Assembly (NCBI GenBank): GCA_963975935.1
Contig: CAXBIQ010000003.1
Span: 124,001 to 188,000 of the forward strand
Reading direction: 5' to 3'
DNA: 64,000 nt
From: Planktosalinus sp963975935
Lineage (GTDB): Bacteria > Bacteroidota > Bacteroidia > Flavobacteriales > Flavobacteriaceae
Shown piece by piece: positions 32,586 to 42,084 of the stretch. How positions within the stretch are numbered: the first letter of the stretch is position 1; each line of letters starts with the position of its first letter. The notes below the pieces were generated by a model. It was not told the DNA's origin, did no database searches, and saw nothing but the letters and a program-made list of their open reading frames with translations. The position numbers and the translations under genes are program-made.

Positions 32586-34145
32586 ATGGAAAAAGTACAG
32601 CCTCACATTGAATATTCCTCGAGAAAATCACAGGTGATTTCTCTTGAAAAAGGAAAAATACCTCCCCAGGCAGTTGATTTAGAGGAGGTTGTCTTGGGGG
32701 CTATGATGATTGATAAAAAAGGAGTAGATGAAATCATCGATTTGATCAACCCTGATGTTTTCTACCGGGAAGCCCATCAACATATATTTTCAGCCATATT
32801 TCAGCTCTTTAAAACAGGGCAGCCCATTGACTTATTAACCGTCGCATCCCAATTAAAGAAAGAAGGAAATCTGGATCTTGTGGGGGGGGAGTATTATTTG
32901 ATCCAACTCACTCAAAAAGTATCTTCTTCAGCACATATTGAGTTTCATGCACGTATTATTTTACAGAAATTCATTCAGCGCAGCCTTATTAAAATTTCAA
33001 ACGAAATCATTGAAGATTCTTATGATGAATCTACCGATGTTTTTGATCTTTTGGATACGGCCGAGTCTAAATTATATGAAATTACCCAGGGCAATATTAA
33101 GCGCTCTTCTGAAACAGCGCAGAACCTTGTCATACAGGCAAAGAAAAAAATTCAGGAAATTGCCAACAAACAAGGACTTTCCGGAATCCCTTCCGGATTT
33201 GACAAACTAGATAAATTAACATCGGGATGGCAACCCAGTGATTTGGTCATCATCGCAGCACGTCCCGGTATGGGTAAAACCGCCCTGACCTTATCCATGG
33301 CTCGAAATATTGCTGTGAGCAATAATATACCCGTGGCTTTCTTTTCGCTGGAAATGTCATCAGTACAGTTGATCACGAGATTGATTTCGTCAGAAACCGG
33401 ATTGAGTTCTGAAAAACTGAGAACGGGCCGTCTTGAAAAGCACGAGTGGGAACAACTCAACGTAAAAGTAAAAGACCTTGAGAAAGCGCCCCTTTTTATA
33501 GATGACACACCCTCACTGTCCATTTTTGACTTGCGGGCAAAAGCAAGGCGACTGGCATCACAACATGGCATTAAAATCATCTTTGTAGATTACTTGCAAT
33601 TGATGACCGCCGGAGGAAGTCAAAAAGGTGGCGGAAACCGTGAACAGGAAATTTCATCCATTTCAAGAAACTTAAAAGCCCTTGCCAAAGAACTCGATGT
33701 TCCGGTTGTGGCACTTTCACAATTATCACGTGCTGTTGAAACACGAGGGGGAACCAAAAGACCGTTGCTTTCTGACCTTCGGGAATCAGGTGCAATTGAG
33801 CAGGATGCAGATATTGTATCCTTTATTTACAGGCCTGAATACTACAAAATTGATCAATGGGATGATGAAGAACAGTCTCCCACCGAAGGGCAGGCCGAAT
33901 TTATCGTAGCCAAGCACCGTAACGGTGGTCTGGATGAAATACGGTTGAAATTCATCGGAAACCTGGGTAAATTTGAAAACCTTGAAAGTTTTGATTCGCC
34001 GTTTGAATTCCATTCCCGAATGAACAATGCTGCAAACGACGACACCTTTAAACCTGATAGTCTTCCGTCACCCGATGAAGCTTTTGGAAGCTCTTTAAAT
34101 GATGACTTCGCACCTGAAGATCCCGATGATGGGGTGCCATTTTAG
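32586..34145 (+). CDS. dnaB: Replicative DNA helicase DnaB
   Basis: Hexameric helicase that unwinds DNA at the replication fork. 519 residues. The N-terminal DnaB domain (about 25-130: PPQAVDLEEVVLGAMM, then YREAHQHIFSAIFQLF) is followed by the RecA-like domain with Walker A IIAARPGMGKTAL, FSLEMSSVQL, the DnaB motif VDYLQLM and the later SQLSRAVETRGGTKRP and DLRESGAIEQDAD. No intein is present. The acidic tail ending in DPDDGVPF is typical of Bacteroidota DnaB and may contact single-strand binding protein or loader. Confidence 0.97.
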   Translation: MEKVQPHIEYSSRKSQVISLEKGKIPPQAVDLEEVVLGAMMIDKKGVDEIIDLINPDVFYREAHQHIFSAIFQLFKTGQPIDLLTVASQLKKEGNLDLVGGEYYLIQLTQKVSSSAHIEFHARIILQKFIQRSLIKISNEIIEDSYDESTDVFDLLDTAESKLYEITQGNIKRSSETAQNLVIQAKKKIQEIANKQGLSGIPSGFDKLDKLTSGWQPSDLVIIAARPGMGKTALTLSMARNIAVSNNIPVAFFSLEMSSVQLITRLISSETGLSSEKLRTGRLEKHEWEQLNVKVKDLEKAPLFIDDTPSLSIFDLRAKARRLASQHGIKIIFVDYLQLMTAGGSQKGGGNREQEISSISRNLKALAKELDVPVVALSQLSRAVETRGGTKRPLLSDLRESGAIEQDADIVSFIYRPEYYKIDQWDDEEQSPTEGQAEFIVAKHRNGGLDEIRLKFIGNLGKFENLESFDSPFEFHSRMNNAANDDTFKPDSLPSPDEAFGSSLNDDFAPEDPDDGVPF

Positions 34146-34199
34146 TTAAATTGTTTTAAAGTGTTCGTCAGGACTCCTTTTTCTTTTTATCTTGCACAG

Positions 34200-35456
34200 A
34201 TGAAAGCGTTTCTATTTATTTTTCTATTTTTCATTTCCTTCTCAGGATATTCCTCTTATATTTTAATTCCGATGGATGCAGACAGCCAGCAGGAGCATCT
34301 CAAGGCTTACGGAATAACCTATTGGGTTTTGGAAAAACAGCAAAAAGTACAATGGCTTTTAAACTACCGCGGTGGCTCGTTCCTGATGCCCGATGTTGAA
34401 GAAATCAGGCGGGAATGTCAAATAAGGGGCGTGAGTTTTGAAGTTATTTCAGACAATCAGGCTACACAAATCCTTGATGAAATTGAAAGTCCTTCCAGAA
34501 ACATGAGTGCGGTACCCCTTGAAAAAGCCCCTCGTATTGCCGTTTATTCACCAAAGAGCAAAGTGCCCTGGGATGATGCCGTAACCTTGGTTTTGACGTA
34601 TGCTGAAATACCATACGATGTTATTTATGACCAGGAGGTAATGGATGATCAGCTGTTATTATATGATTGGTTGCATTTGCATCATGAAGATTTCACGGGT
34701 CAGTATGGAAAATTTTATAGAGCATATCGTGCCACACCCTGGTATATTGAAGAGAAGCAAAAAGCTGAAGAGCTTGCAGCCAGCCTTGGTTTTGATAAAG
34801 TTTCTGATGCCAAACTTGCTGTTGCAACAAAAATAAGGGATTATGTAGTAGGCGGTGGTTTTATGTTTGCGATGTGCAGTGCCACAGATTCGTTTGATAT
34901 TGCCCTGGCGGCAGAAGGAGTTGATATTTGTGAGCCTATGTTTGATGGTGACCCCAGTGAAGCCAATTATCAAACCAAAATTGACTACAACAAAACTTTT
35001 GCGTTTACAGATTTTATACTGGAACGCGACCCGATGGTTTATGAGTTCAGTTCTATAGATATGACCACCAAGCGTCGCATACAAAAAGAAAATGACTACT
35101 TTTCTTTAATGGACTATTCCGCTAAATGGGATCCCATTCCCACCATGTTGGTTCAAAACCACACCTCACTTGTAAAAGGTTTTATGGGCCAAACAACTTC
35201 ATTTGACCGAAGGGAAATCAAAGCAAATGTATTGGTTATGGGAGAAAATAAAACAAATGCAGAAGCCCGATATATTCACGGTATCAAGGGAAAAGGTTTT
35301 TTTACGTTTTATGGAGGCCATGACCCTGAAGACTATGAACACCGTGTGGGTGATGCCCCCACAGAATTGGCTTTGCATCCCAGCTCGCCCGGATATCGTT
35401 TGATTCTAAACAATGTACTCTTTCCTGCAGCTGAAAAGAAAAAGCAAAAAACTTAA
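34200..35456 (+). CDS. Secreted protein of unknown function (often labelled asparagine synthetase B)
   Basis: I start at the ATG at 34200, which opens a signal peptide (MKAFLFIFLFFISFSGYSS). A GTG 13 codons upstream would bury it. The 418-residue protein has no Cys2 N-terminal nucleophile and no PP-loop ATPase motif, so the label asparagine synthetase B, which I recall being given to such proteins in flavobacterial genomes, is not supported. What can be seen is a repeated beta-alpha pattern with APRIAVYSPKSKVPWDDAV, IPYDVIYDQEV, GGGFMFAMCSATDSFD and GFFTFYGGHDPEDYEH, reminiscent of a class I glutamine amidotransferase-like (flavodoxin-like) fold. It might be a periplasmic hydrolase. It follows dnaB by 54 bases. 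Confidence 0.85.
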   Translation: MKAFLFIFLFFISFSGYSSYILIPMDADSQQEHLKAYGITYWVLEKQQKVQWLLNYRGGSFLMPDVEEIRRECQIRGVSFEVISDNQATQILDEIESPSRNMSAVPLEKAPRIAVYSPKSKVPWDDAVTLVLTYAEIPYDVIYDQEVMDDQLLLYDWLHLHHEDFTGQYGKFYRAYRATPWYIEEKQKAEELAASLGFDKVSDAKLAVATKIRDYVVGGGFMFAMCSATDSFDIALAAEGVDICEPMFDGDPSEANYQTKIDYNKTFAFTDFILERDPMVYEFSSIDMTTKRRIQKENDYFSLMDYSAKWDPIPTMLVQNHTSLVKGFMGQTTSFDRREIKANVLVMGENKTNAEARYIHGIKGKGFFTFYGGHDPEDYEHRVGDAPTELALHPSSPGYRLILNNVLFPAAEKKKQKT

Positions 35457-35467
35457 TTTATTGACTT

Positions 35468-36481
35468 TTGGAAATCAAGTACCCTTTTATACTTGCAGAG
35501 ATAGCTCAAGCTCACAACGGAAGCCTTGAAAAAGCCCATCATTATATAGATGCCCTTGCAACAACCGGGGTTGATGCAGTTAAATTCCAAACCCATATTG
35601 CCGAAGCTGAAAGCAGTATTCACGAACCCTTTCGCATCAAAATGCAAACTGCAGACAAAACCCGTTTTGATTACTGGAAGCGCATAGAGTTTTCACTCGA
35701 TGAATGGAAAGAACTCAAAGCCCATTGTGATGAGGTTGGCCTTGAATTTGTCTCGTCACCTTTCAGCAATACCGCTGTTGATTTGCTTGAAGAAGTGGGG
35801 GTGAAGCGCTATAAAATTGGTTCCGGTGAAGTGAATAACTTCTTGTTGTTACAAAAAATTGCGATGACCAGCAAGCCGGTTATCCTCTCTAGTGGGATGA
35901 GTTCCTATGATGAACTGGATAAAACCGTTGCCTTCTTAAAAGCCCTCAAAACTGATTTTTCAATTTTGCAATGCACCACAAGTTATCCCGCTGTACCTTC
36001 AGAGTATGGTTTGAATGTTATTTCTGAAATGAAGAATCGCTATAAGGTTCCAGTAGGGTTTTCAGATCATTCAGCAAAAATAGAAACCTGTATTGCAGCA
36101 GTTGCAATGGGAGCTGAGATTGTTGAGTTTCACGTTAAACTGGATGAAAACGAAACAGGTCCCGATGCTTCATCATCACTCACCATTCAGGAGACTTCAA
36201 CACTCGTGAAAGCAATTAAAAATATAGCCGAAGCCCTTCAACAACCGGTGAATAAAAATGACATTGCACAGTTCAGTTCGCTTAAAAATATATTTGAAAA
36301 ATCACTTGCTGTCAATAAAGATATGAAAGCAGGCCATCTCATTACTTTTAATGACCTGGAAGCAAAAAAACCTAAGGGGTATGGTCTTGAAGCTTCAAGG
36401 TTTCAGGAGGTCTTGGGAAAACCGCTCAGGAGGGATAAAAAACAATGGGATTTTTTAAATTTAGATGATTTAATTTTTTGA
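35468..36481 (+). CDS. NeuB-family sialic-acid-type synthase
   Basis: Condenses phosphoenolpyruvate with an N-acetylhexosamine (ManNAc-like) sugar to a nonulosonic acid. 337 residues. The TIM barrel shows ILAEIAQAHNGSLEKA, VDAVKFQTH, VSSPFSNTAVDLLEEVG, KIGSGEVNN, VILSSGMSS, LQCTTSYPA, VGFSDHS, and the metal-binding EFHVKLDENETGPDASSS (histidine of EFHV). A C-terminal antifreeze-like SAF domain (about 280-330) follows. The only usable start is TTG (35468); an in-frame TGA lies two codons upstream. No CMP-nonulosonate synthetase or glycan locus is nearby. Confidence 0.92.
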   Translation: MEIKYPFILAEIAQAHNGSLEKAHHYIDALATTGVDAVKFQTHIAEAESSIHEPFRIKMQTADKTRFDYWKRIEFSLDEWKELKAHCDEVGLEFVSSPFSNTAVDLLEEVGVKRYKIGSGEVNNFLLLQKIAMTSKPVILSSGMSSYDELDKTVAFLKALKTDFSILQCTTSYPAVPSEYGLNVISEMKNRYKVPVGFSDHSAKIETCIAAVAMGAEIVEFHVKLDENETGPDASSSLTIQETSTLVKAIKNIAEALQQPVNKNDIAQFSSLKNIFEKSLAVNKDMKAGHLITFNDLEAKKPKGYGLEASRFQEVLGKPLRRDKKQWDFLNLDDLIF

Positions 36482-36487
36482 CTCTAT

Positions 36488-37810
36488 ATGCGCAATAGAT
36501 TAGAAAAACATCTTTCAGAAAATTTTCCTTTTTTAAAAAAAGCATCTCTCGTTGTGGCTTGCAGTGGAGGATTGGACAGCGTTGTTCTTACATATCTCTT
36601 ACACAATCTGGATTATGATATTAGTTTGGCACATTGTAATTTCTCCCTGCGTGAAGACGAAAGTGATGCAGACGAGAAATTTGTCATTAAACTTGCCAAA
36701 AAGTTAAAGGTTCCGGTATTTACCGAAACTTTTGATACAAAATTATATGCTGAAGACACTAAAGTAAGCACCCAAATGGCAGCACGGTCACTCCGGTACC
36801 AATGGTTTGATGAATTGTTGAAAATAACCGGTAAAGATTTTATTCTCACAGCACATCATATGGATGATGACCTGGAAACCTTTTTGATAAACTGCTCACG
36901 GGGAACGGGTCTAAAGGGGTTAACAGGAATTCCTGAAAGAAATGATAGGATCATCAGGCCCCTTTTAAATTTTTCAAGACAGGAAATCGCCGATTATGCT
37001 GTTCAAAAGGATATTAAATGGCGTGAAGACAGCAGCAATGCCGGCACACAATATTTACGAAATGCCCTGCGACACCGGGTAATTCCGGAATGGAAAAAGA
37101 CAAACGTAGCGTTGCTTCAAAACTTTAAGACCACACAAAAGCACCTTCAGGGAAGCGAAGCGCTTATTGACGATTACATAGCCTTGATTTTCAGTTATGT
37201 TTCAGAACAAACGGAAGATGGTTACCGGTTTTCGGTTGAAAAATTAAAAAAATTGCCCAATGTCAGGGTCGTGTTGTATGAATTGTTACAAGTATTTGGT
37301 TTTTCAGAATGGGAAGATATTTATCATCTTCTGGACGCTCAAAGCGGGAAACAGGTTTTTTCTGAAGACTATGTATTGTTGAAAGACCGGGATTATTTAA
37401 TACTTGCGAGTAAGGATTTTGCAAATACTGCGACTGATTCAGATGATTATATTACAATCCCAAAAGGGACAACAAAACTAGCATCACCCATTGCTTTGAC
37501 CTTTGAGTCTGTTGACGAAGTTCAGGCAATAAATCCTGAAACCATATATGTAGATGCAGACGTGTTGAAGTACCCTTTGAAAATTAGGAAGTGGGAAGAG
37601 GGGGATGTTTTTTATCCTTTTGGGATGACCGGAAAAAAGAAATTAAGCAAGTTTTTTAAGGATGAAAAGTTATCTTTGCTCAACAAGCAAAAAACCCGGC
37701 TCCTTTTAAGTGATGAAAAAATAATCTGGGTAGTGGGAATGCGAGCCGACGACCGATTTAAGGTGACGCCCAAAACTAAAAACATACTAAAAATTCAACT
37801 TCAAAAATGA
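36488..37810 (+). CDS. tilS: tRNA(Ile)-lysidine synthetase
   Basis: Converts cytidine 34 of tRNA-Ile(CAU) to lysidine with ATP, so that it reads AUA. Essential in most bacteria. 440 residues. The N-type ATP pyrophosphatase domain has the PP-loop VVACSGGLDSVVL near residues 22-34 and the Bacteroidota version of the tRNA-binding motif LTAHHMDDDLETFLINCSRGTGLKGL. A middle linker and the C-terminal TilS_C domain (WEEGDVFYPFGMTGKKKLSKFFKDEKL) complete the family layout. It begins 6 bases after the NeuB-like gene and overlaps dsbD by 4 bases (ATGA), so it is in an operon with them. Confidence 0.96.
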   Translation: MRNRLEKHLSENFPFLKKASLVVACSGGLDSVVLTYLLHNLDYDISLAHCNFSLREDESDADEKFVIKLAKKLKVPVFTETFDTKLYAEDTKVSTQMAARSLRYQWFDELLKITGKDFILTAHHMDDDLETFLINCSRGTGLKGLTGIPERNDRIIRPLLNFSRQEIADYAVQKDIKWREDSSNAGTQYLRNALRHRVIPEWKKTNVALLQNFKTTQKHLQGSEALIDDYIALIFSYVSEQTEDGYRFSVEKLKKLPNVRVVLYELLQVFGFSEWEDIYHLLDAQSGKQVFSEDYVLLKDRDYLILASKDFANTATDSDDYITIPKGTTKLASPIALTFESVDEVQAINPETIYVDADVLKYPLKIRKWEEGDVFYPFGMTGKKKLSKFFKDEKLSLLNKQKTRLLLSDEKIIWVVGMRADDRFKVTPKTKNILKIQLQK

Positions 37811-39771
37811 GTAAATATTTTGTAGCATTATTCGCTTTTTTTACTGTTTCGTTGTCGTTTTCTCAGATCCATGAGCCTACAGAATGGGTGTCTGATCTTG
37901 TTGAAGTGGGCGGGAATGAGTATGAGCTTGAAATTAAAGCTTTTATTGATGAAGGGTGGTATGTTTATTCCCAGGAAATTGATGGTGATGACGGGCCCAT
38001 ACCTACAGAGTTTGTTTATTATAATCAGGAAGGCAACTATGAACTTATCGGAGAAACGCTGGAGCCTTTAACAGAGCCAAAGTATGATGCGGTCTGGGAT
38101 ATGTTTATAAAAACAATGAGCGACACGGTGACTTTCACCCAGAAAGTCAAAGTCACAAATCCCGATCTCCATGCTATAGATTCTGAAGTGACGTTTATGG
38201 TTTGTAATGATGAACTTTGTTTACCACCGGAAACCATAGAGTTTCGGTTTGTTATCAATGAAAATGCCCCACCTGCCGAGAAAACAACGGGAAAGGAAAC
38301 TTCAGAAATTGACAATAAAAATATTGAAGAAGGAGAGCAAAAGTCTGAAAAGCGAAGCCTCTGGACCATTTTTATTGTAGCCTTTCTGTTTGGGTTTACC
38401 GCGCTTTTGACACCTTGTGTTTTTCCTATGATTCCTTTGACGGTGAGCTTTTTTACAAAGCAAAGTAAATCGAGGGCACAGGGAATCAAGAACGCTATAT
38501 TTTATGGAATAAGCATCGTCGTTATCTATGTTTTTCTGGGGTGGTTAATTACATTTATATTTGGCGCAGATGCATTAAACCAGCTTTCAACAGACGTTTA
38601 TTTCAATCTTGCCTTTTTCTTGTTGCTGGTTGTTTTTGCTGTTTCTTTCTTTGGTGCTTTTGAGATTACCTTGCCCACATCCTGGGCAAATAAAGTTGAT
38701 AAACAATCAGGTAAAGGTGGTTTCATCGGAATCTTTTTTATGGCAATGGCGCTGGCTATTGTTTCGTTTTCGTGTACCGGGCCCATTGTGGGAACATTAT
38801 TGGTAGAAGCAGCAACCTCCGGGGGTATTGCACCCATTATTGGAATGCTGGGCTTTTCACTTGCACTTGCTATTCCCTTTATGCTTTTTGCACTTTTCCC
38901 GGGTTGGCTGAATTCCTTGCCAAAAAGTGGCGGATGGCTTAACAGTGTTAAAGTGGTATTAGGATTTTTGGAATTGGCTCTTGCCTTTAAATTTTTATCA
39001 AATGCAGACCTGGTACTACAAACCCATCTTTTGGAAAGGGAAGTATTTATAGCGATCTGGATAGCCATTTTTGGAGCCCTTACGTTATATCTATTCAAAC
39101 AAATCAAATTACCGCACGATGAAGATTCAAAGACACTCTCTGTAGGGAGGCTTTTGTTTGGATTGGTTACACTGACTTTTACAATCTATTTGATTCCCGG
39201 ACTTTGGGGGGCACCTTTGAAAATCATCAGCGGGTTTCCACCACCCATGACCTATAGTGAATCGCCCTATGGAGTGGGTAATACAAAAAGTGGGGGCATA
39301 AGTTCCTTTGAGGATGGAATGCCTGAAGGGGCCAAACCCGGGCCGCACGATATCCTTTCATTTATAGACTACGAGAAAGGCGTGGAATATGCAAAAAAAG
39401 TAAACAAGCCCATTTTGATTGACTTTACAGGACATGCCTGTGTGAATTGCAGAAAAATGGAAGAACGTGTGTGGGCTGAACCTCAAATATTGAGTATATT
39501 AAAAAATGAGATTGTATTGATATCGCTCTATGTGGATGAAAGAAAAAACCTTCCGGAACATGAACAATACACAAGTCCCACAACCGGAAAAAAAATAAAG
39601 ACAGTTGGTAATAAATGGAGCGATTTCCAGATTAAAAACTATAAGATGAATGCCCAACCCTATTATGTTTTGATTAATTTGGAAGAAGAAACATTAAACA
39701 AACCTGTGGGATATATGCCCGATGTAGAAGATTATGAATCGTGGTTACGGGAAGGAATAGACGCCTTTTAA
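37807..39771 (+). CDS. dsbD: Thiol:disulfide interchange protein DsbD-like
   Basis: 654 residues. The signal peptide (to about residue 20) is followed by a periplasmic domain of the DsbD N-terminal/disulfide-corrector type (about 21-165). Eight membrane spans (about 185-475) contain the two transmembrane cysteines in FTALLTPCVFPMIPLTV and IVSFSCTGPIVG, which carry electrons across the membrane. The C-terminal thioredoxin domain (about 520-654) has the active site HACVNCRK at Cys545/Cys548. The protein passes reducing power from cytoplasmic thioredoxin to periplasmic thiols, for example for cytochrome c maturation. The start overlaps tilS. Confidence 0.96.
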   Translation: MSKYFVALFAFFTVSLSFSQIHEPTEWVSDLVEVGGNEYELEIKAFIDEGWYVYSQEIDGDDGPIPTEFVYYNQEGNYELIGETLEPLTEPKYDAVWDMFIKTMSDTVTFTQKVKVTNPDLHAIDSEVTFMVCNDELCLPPETIEFRFVINENAPPAEKTTGKETSEIDNKNIEEGEQKSEKRSLWTIFIVAFLFGFTALLTPCVFPMIPLTVSFFTKQSKSRAQGIKNAIFYGISIVVIYVFLGWLITFIFGADALNQLSTDVYFNLAFFLLLVVFAVSFFGAFEITLPTSWANKVDKQSGKGGFIGIFFMAMALAIVSFSCTGPIVGTLLVEAATSGGIAPIIGMLGFSLALAIPFMLFALFPGWLNSLPKSGGWLNSVKVVLGFLELALAFKFLSNADLVLQTHLLEREVFIAIWIAIFGALTLYLFKQIKLPHDEDSKTLSVGRLLFGLVTLTFTIYLIPGLWGAPLKIISGFPPPMTYSESPYGVGNTKSGGISSFEDGMPEGAKPGPHDILSFIDYEKGVEYAKKVNKPILIDFTGHACVNCRKMEERVWAEPQILSILKNEIVLISLYVDERKNLPEHEQYTSPTTGKKIKTVGNKWSDFQIKNYKMNAQPYYVLINLEEETLNKPVGYMPDVEDYESWLREGIDAF

Positions 39772-40104
39772 GTTATAAATTACCAAAAAGCGCAACAAAA
39801 ATTAATTTGTTGCGCTTAGCTAAGCTTAGTAAAATATTTAATGAATTTTCTACACTCTAAAAAAGAAAAATTATCATCCCCACAATAATTTAACTAAAAA
39901 CGAATGTAGTTTTTTACTAATTCTTCTACAAATATACATGAAATCAATTTCGAAATCAATACGTACTAATACGTAAGTTTTATATTTCTGAATAAGGTTA
40001 TGTTAATAAAATATTAAGGGAATTTTAACCAAAATCTTTCCTAATAATAAAAAATCATTAAATTAGCAAAAAAAAATTGTTATCCATTTTAAACTTCTAA
40101 AGTT
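39772..40104. repeat. 333-base gene-free interval with hairpin and stacked palindromes
   Basis: No gene. It starts with a 12-base perfect hairpin, AAGCGCAACAAA (39788-39799) with TTTGTTGCGCTT (39806-39817), which lacks a T-run but may end the dsbD transcript. Overlapping it are GCTTAGCTAAGC (39814-39825) and CTAAGCTTAG (39820-39829), both perfect palindromes. Farther on, AAATCAAT occurs at 39941-39948 and 39953-39960, and AATACGTA at 39958-39965 and 39968-39975, the latter spaced 10 bases apart and each containing the palindrome TACGTA. The rest is very AT-rich with no visible promoter match. It may control the subtilase gene. Confidence 0.6.
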
Positions 40105-41991
40105 ATGAAAATTATTACCAAAATTACTTTTGGTGTTTTTGCATTTATCTTTACGTTATCAGTGTATGCTCAAACTCCCCAAGAGAGACAGAAAATTATT
40201 TCAAGTTATAATATACAGCTTTTAAACCAGCTTCAAGCAGATACAGAAGCTGATTATCAAAGAAAAAGACAAGAAGCATTAGCTCTTGCTGAAATTTATA
40301 ACTGGCCGGAAACATATGAAACAGATAACGGTGGTTCAGCACTTTTGGTTGATGTTATCGATGAGACTTATCCGGTTTATCTTGAAACTACAAATTTCGG
40401 TGCCGCTATTACCGCAAGAGCAGACAAGTTATATCCGGGAGGTTTACTAGGATTAGACCTTCAGGGACAAGACATGTTGATTGGAGTTTGGGATGGTGGA
40501 AGGACCAGAGAAACACACCAACTTTTAGAGGGACGTGCAGTTCAAATTGATGGAGCATCCAGTTTTAGTAGCCACGCTACACATGTTACAGGAACTATCA
40601 TAGGTTCAGGAGCTTTTCAATCTGGAAATGCTCAGGGTATGGCTCCACTGGCTGAAACAGTGAATTCTGATTTTAGCAATGACATTTCTGAAGTTATTGC
40701 TGCAAACACAACATATGGATTACTTGTCTCCAATCACTCTTATGGCGTCCCTGCTGATCAAGTTCCTGCCTGGTATTTAGGCTATTATGATTCTACAGCA
40801 CGAATTTATGACCAAATTCAATACACGACTCCATATTTTTTACCGGTTTTTGCCGCAGGTAATGCCAGAAATACTAATCACCCCAATCAAGGTGATGGTG
40901 GCTTTGATATATTAACGGGTCATTCTGTAGCAAAAAACAATCTGGTTGTTGCTGCATCTTTTCAAGTCCCAAATTACACCGGACCTGCATCTGTATCCAT
41001 GTCTCCGTTCAGTAGCTGGGGACCAACAGACGATGGAAGAATCAAACCGGATATTACTGCTAAAGGAGTAAATACTTTCTCATCTACAGCTGTATCAAAT
41101 GCATCTTATTCTTCATTTTCAGGAACATCAATGGCAGCACCTAGTGTTGCTGGCGTTTTAGCATTGCTGCAGGAGCATTATAATAATATCAACAACCAAT
41201 TTATGCTCTCATCAACATTGCGTGGACTTGTTTTACATACTGCAGACGAAGCAGGCGCTCACCCTGGGCCAGATTACCGTTTTGGCTGGGGCTTAATAAA
41301 TGCTGAACGTGCTGCAGAAGTCATTACAAACAGAGGAACAACATCAGTTATAGCAGAATATACCTTAACAGAAGGTGAGGTATTGGAATTTAGTGGTAGT
41401 TCAATTCCCGGAGAGCGCTTAGTAGCCTCAATCACCTGGACAGACAGACAAGGAAATATATTGCCTCAAGGTAATGAAGATGTTGATACACCCAGTTTAA
41501 TCAATGATCTTGATTTACGGGTAATTAATGAAAACGATGACGAATTCTTTCCTTGGATATTGGATCATACAAATTTTGGTGCGGCAGCTACAACTGGAGA
41601 TAACTTTAGAGATAATATAGAAAAAGTAGAAATTGATGATCCAAGTGGTGACTATGTTTTCAGAGTGACACACAAAGGAGAACTGTGGAGTGATGAACAG
41701 GTAGTTTCTATAATTATATCAGGAGTAGAAAATGTAGTTTTAAGCAACCCTGAAAATGATTTTGTCTCAGCCTCTATTTTTCCAAATCCTGCACAAAATG
41801 AACTCAACATTCGTGCTATCACCCAGATTTCCCAGGTTGAAATTATGAACCTGTTAGGGCAATCCTTCGGTGTTACCGATGTTAATGCAAATACTACAAA
41901 ACTTGATATATCAAATTTAAATACAGGGACTTACTTTGTAAGGGTTACCATTGATAATGCAAGTAAAGTGTACAAGTTTATTAAAAAATAA
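40105..41991 (+). CDS. T9SS-sorted subtilisin-like serine protease
   Basis: 628 residues. The signal peptide ends near YAQT (residue 22). A propeptide-like region (about 25-115) precedes the S8 catalytic domain with the triad Asp130 (IGVWDGG), His157 (SSHATHVTGT) and Ser342 (FSGTSMAAPSVAG), plus the oxyanion Asn in FAAGNARNTN. A beta-sandwich domain follows (about 400-545). The last 70 residues (SIFPNPAQNELNI to VYKFIKK) are a T9SS type A sorting domain. It should be exported to the surface and act as an extracellular endoprotease, and is closed by a strong terminator. Confidence 0.95.
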   Translation: MKIITKITFGVFAFIFTLSVYAQTPQERQKIISSYNIQLLNQLQADTEADYQRKRQEALALAEIYNWPETYETDNGGSALLVDVIDETYPVYLETTNFGAAITARADKLYPGGLLGLDLQGQDMLIGVWDGGRTRETHQLLEGRAVQIDGASSFSSHATHVTGTIIGSGAFQSGNAQGMAPLAETVNSDFSNDISEVIAANTTYGLLVSNHSYGVPADQVPAWYLGYYDSTARIYDQIQYTTPYFLPVFAAGNARNTNHPNQGDGGFDILTGHSVAKNNLVVAASFQVPNYTGPASVSMSPFSSWGPTDDGRIKPDITAKGVNTFSSTAVSNASYSSFSGTSMAAPSVAGVLALLQEHYNNINNQFMLSSTLRGLVLHTADEAGAHPGPDYRFGWGLINAERAAEVITNRGTTSVIAEYTLTEGEVLEFSGSSIPGERLVASITWTDRQGNILPQGNEDVDTPSLINDLDLRVINENDDEFFPWILDHTNFGAAATTGDNFRDNIEKVEIDDPSGDYVFRVTHKGELWSDEQVVSIIISGVENVVLSNPENDFVSASIFPNPAQNELNIRAITQISQVEIMNLLGQSFGVTDVNANTTKLDISNLNTGTYFVRVTIDNASKVYKFIKK

Positions 41992-42011
41992 GTTTTTAAA
42001 TATCATATAGC

Positions 42012-42049
42012 AAACCTCCCCTAAATAGTTTTAGGGGAGGTTTTTTTTT
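42012..42049 (+). terminator. Rho-independent terminator after the subtilase gene
   Basis: AAACCTCCCCTAAA (42012-42025) pairs with TTTAGGGGAGGTTT (42030-42043), a 14-base perfect stem with a 4-base loop, then nine T residues including those in the stem. Confidence 0.92.
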
Positions 42050-42060
42050 GAAAAAGTTTT

Positions 42061-42068
42061 TATCTTTA
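42061..42068 (+). promoter_or_regulatory. -7-like element of the yifB/comM gene
   Basis: TATCTTTA is one base off TAnnTTTG and lies 16 bases before the ATG at 42085. Confidence 0.4.
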
Positions 42069-42084
42069 ATGAAAAGAAAATTAT

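Noticed and set aside
35468..36481. A nonulosonic-acid biosynthesis cluster around the NeuB-like gene
   Set aside because: No cytidylyltransferase, epimerase or glycosyltransferase gene is adjacent on either side.
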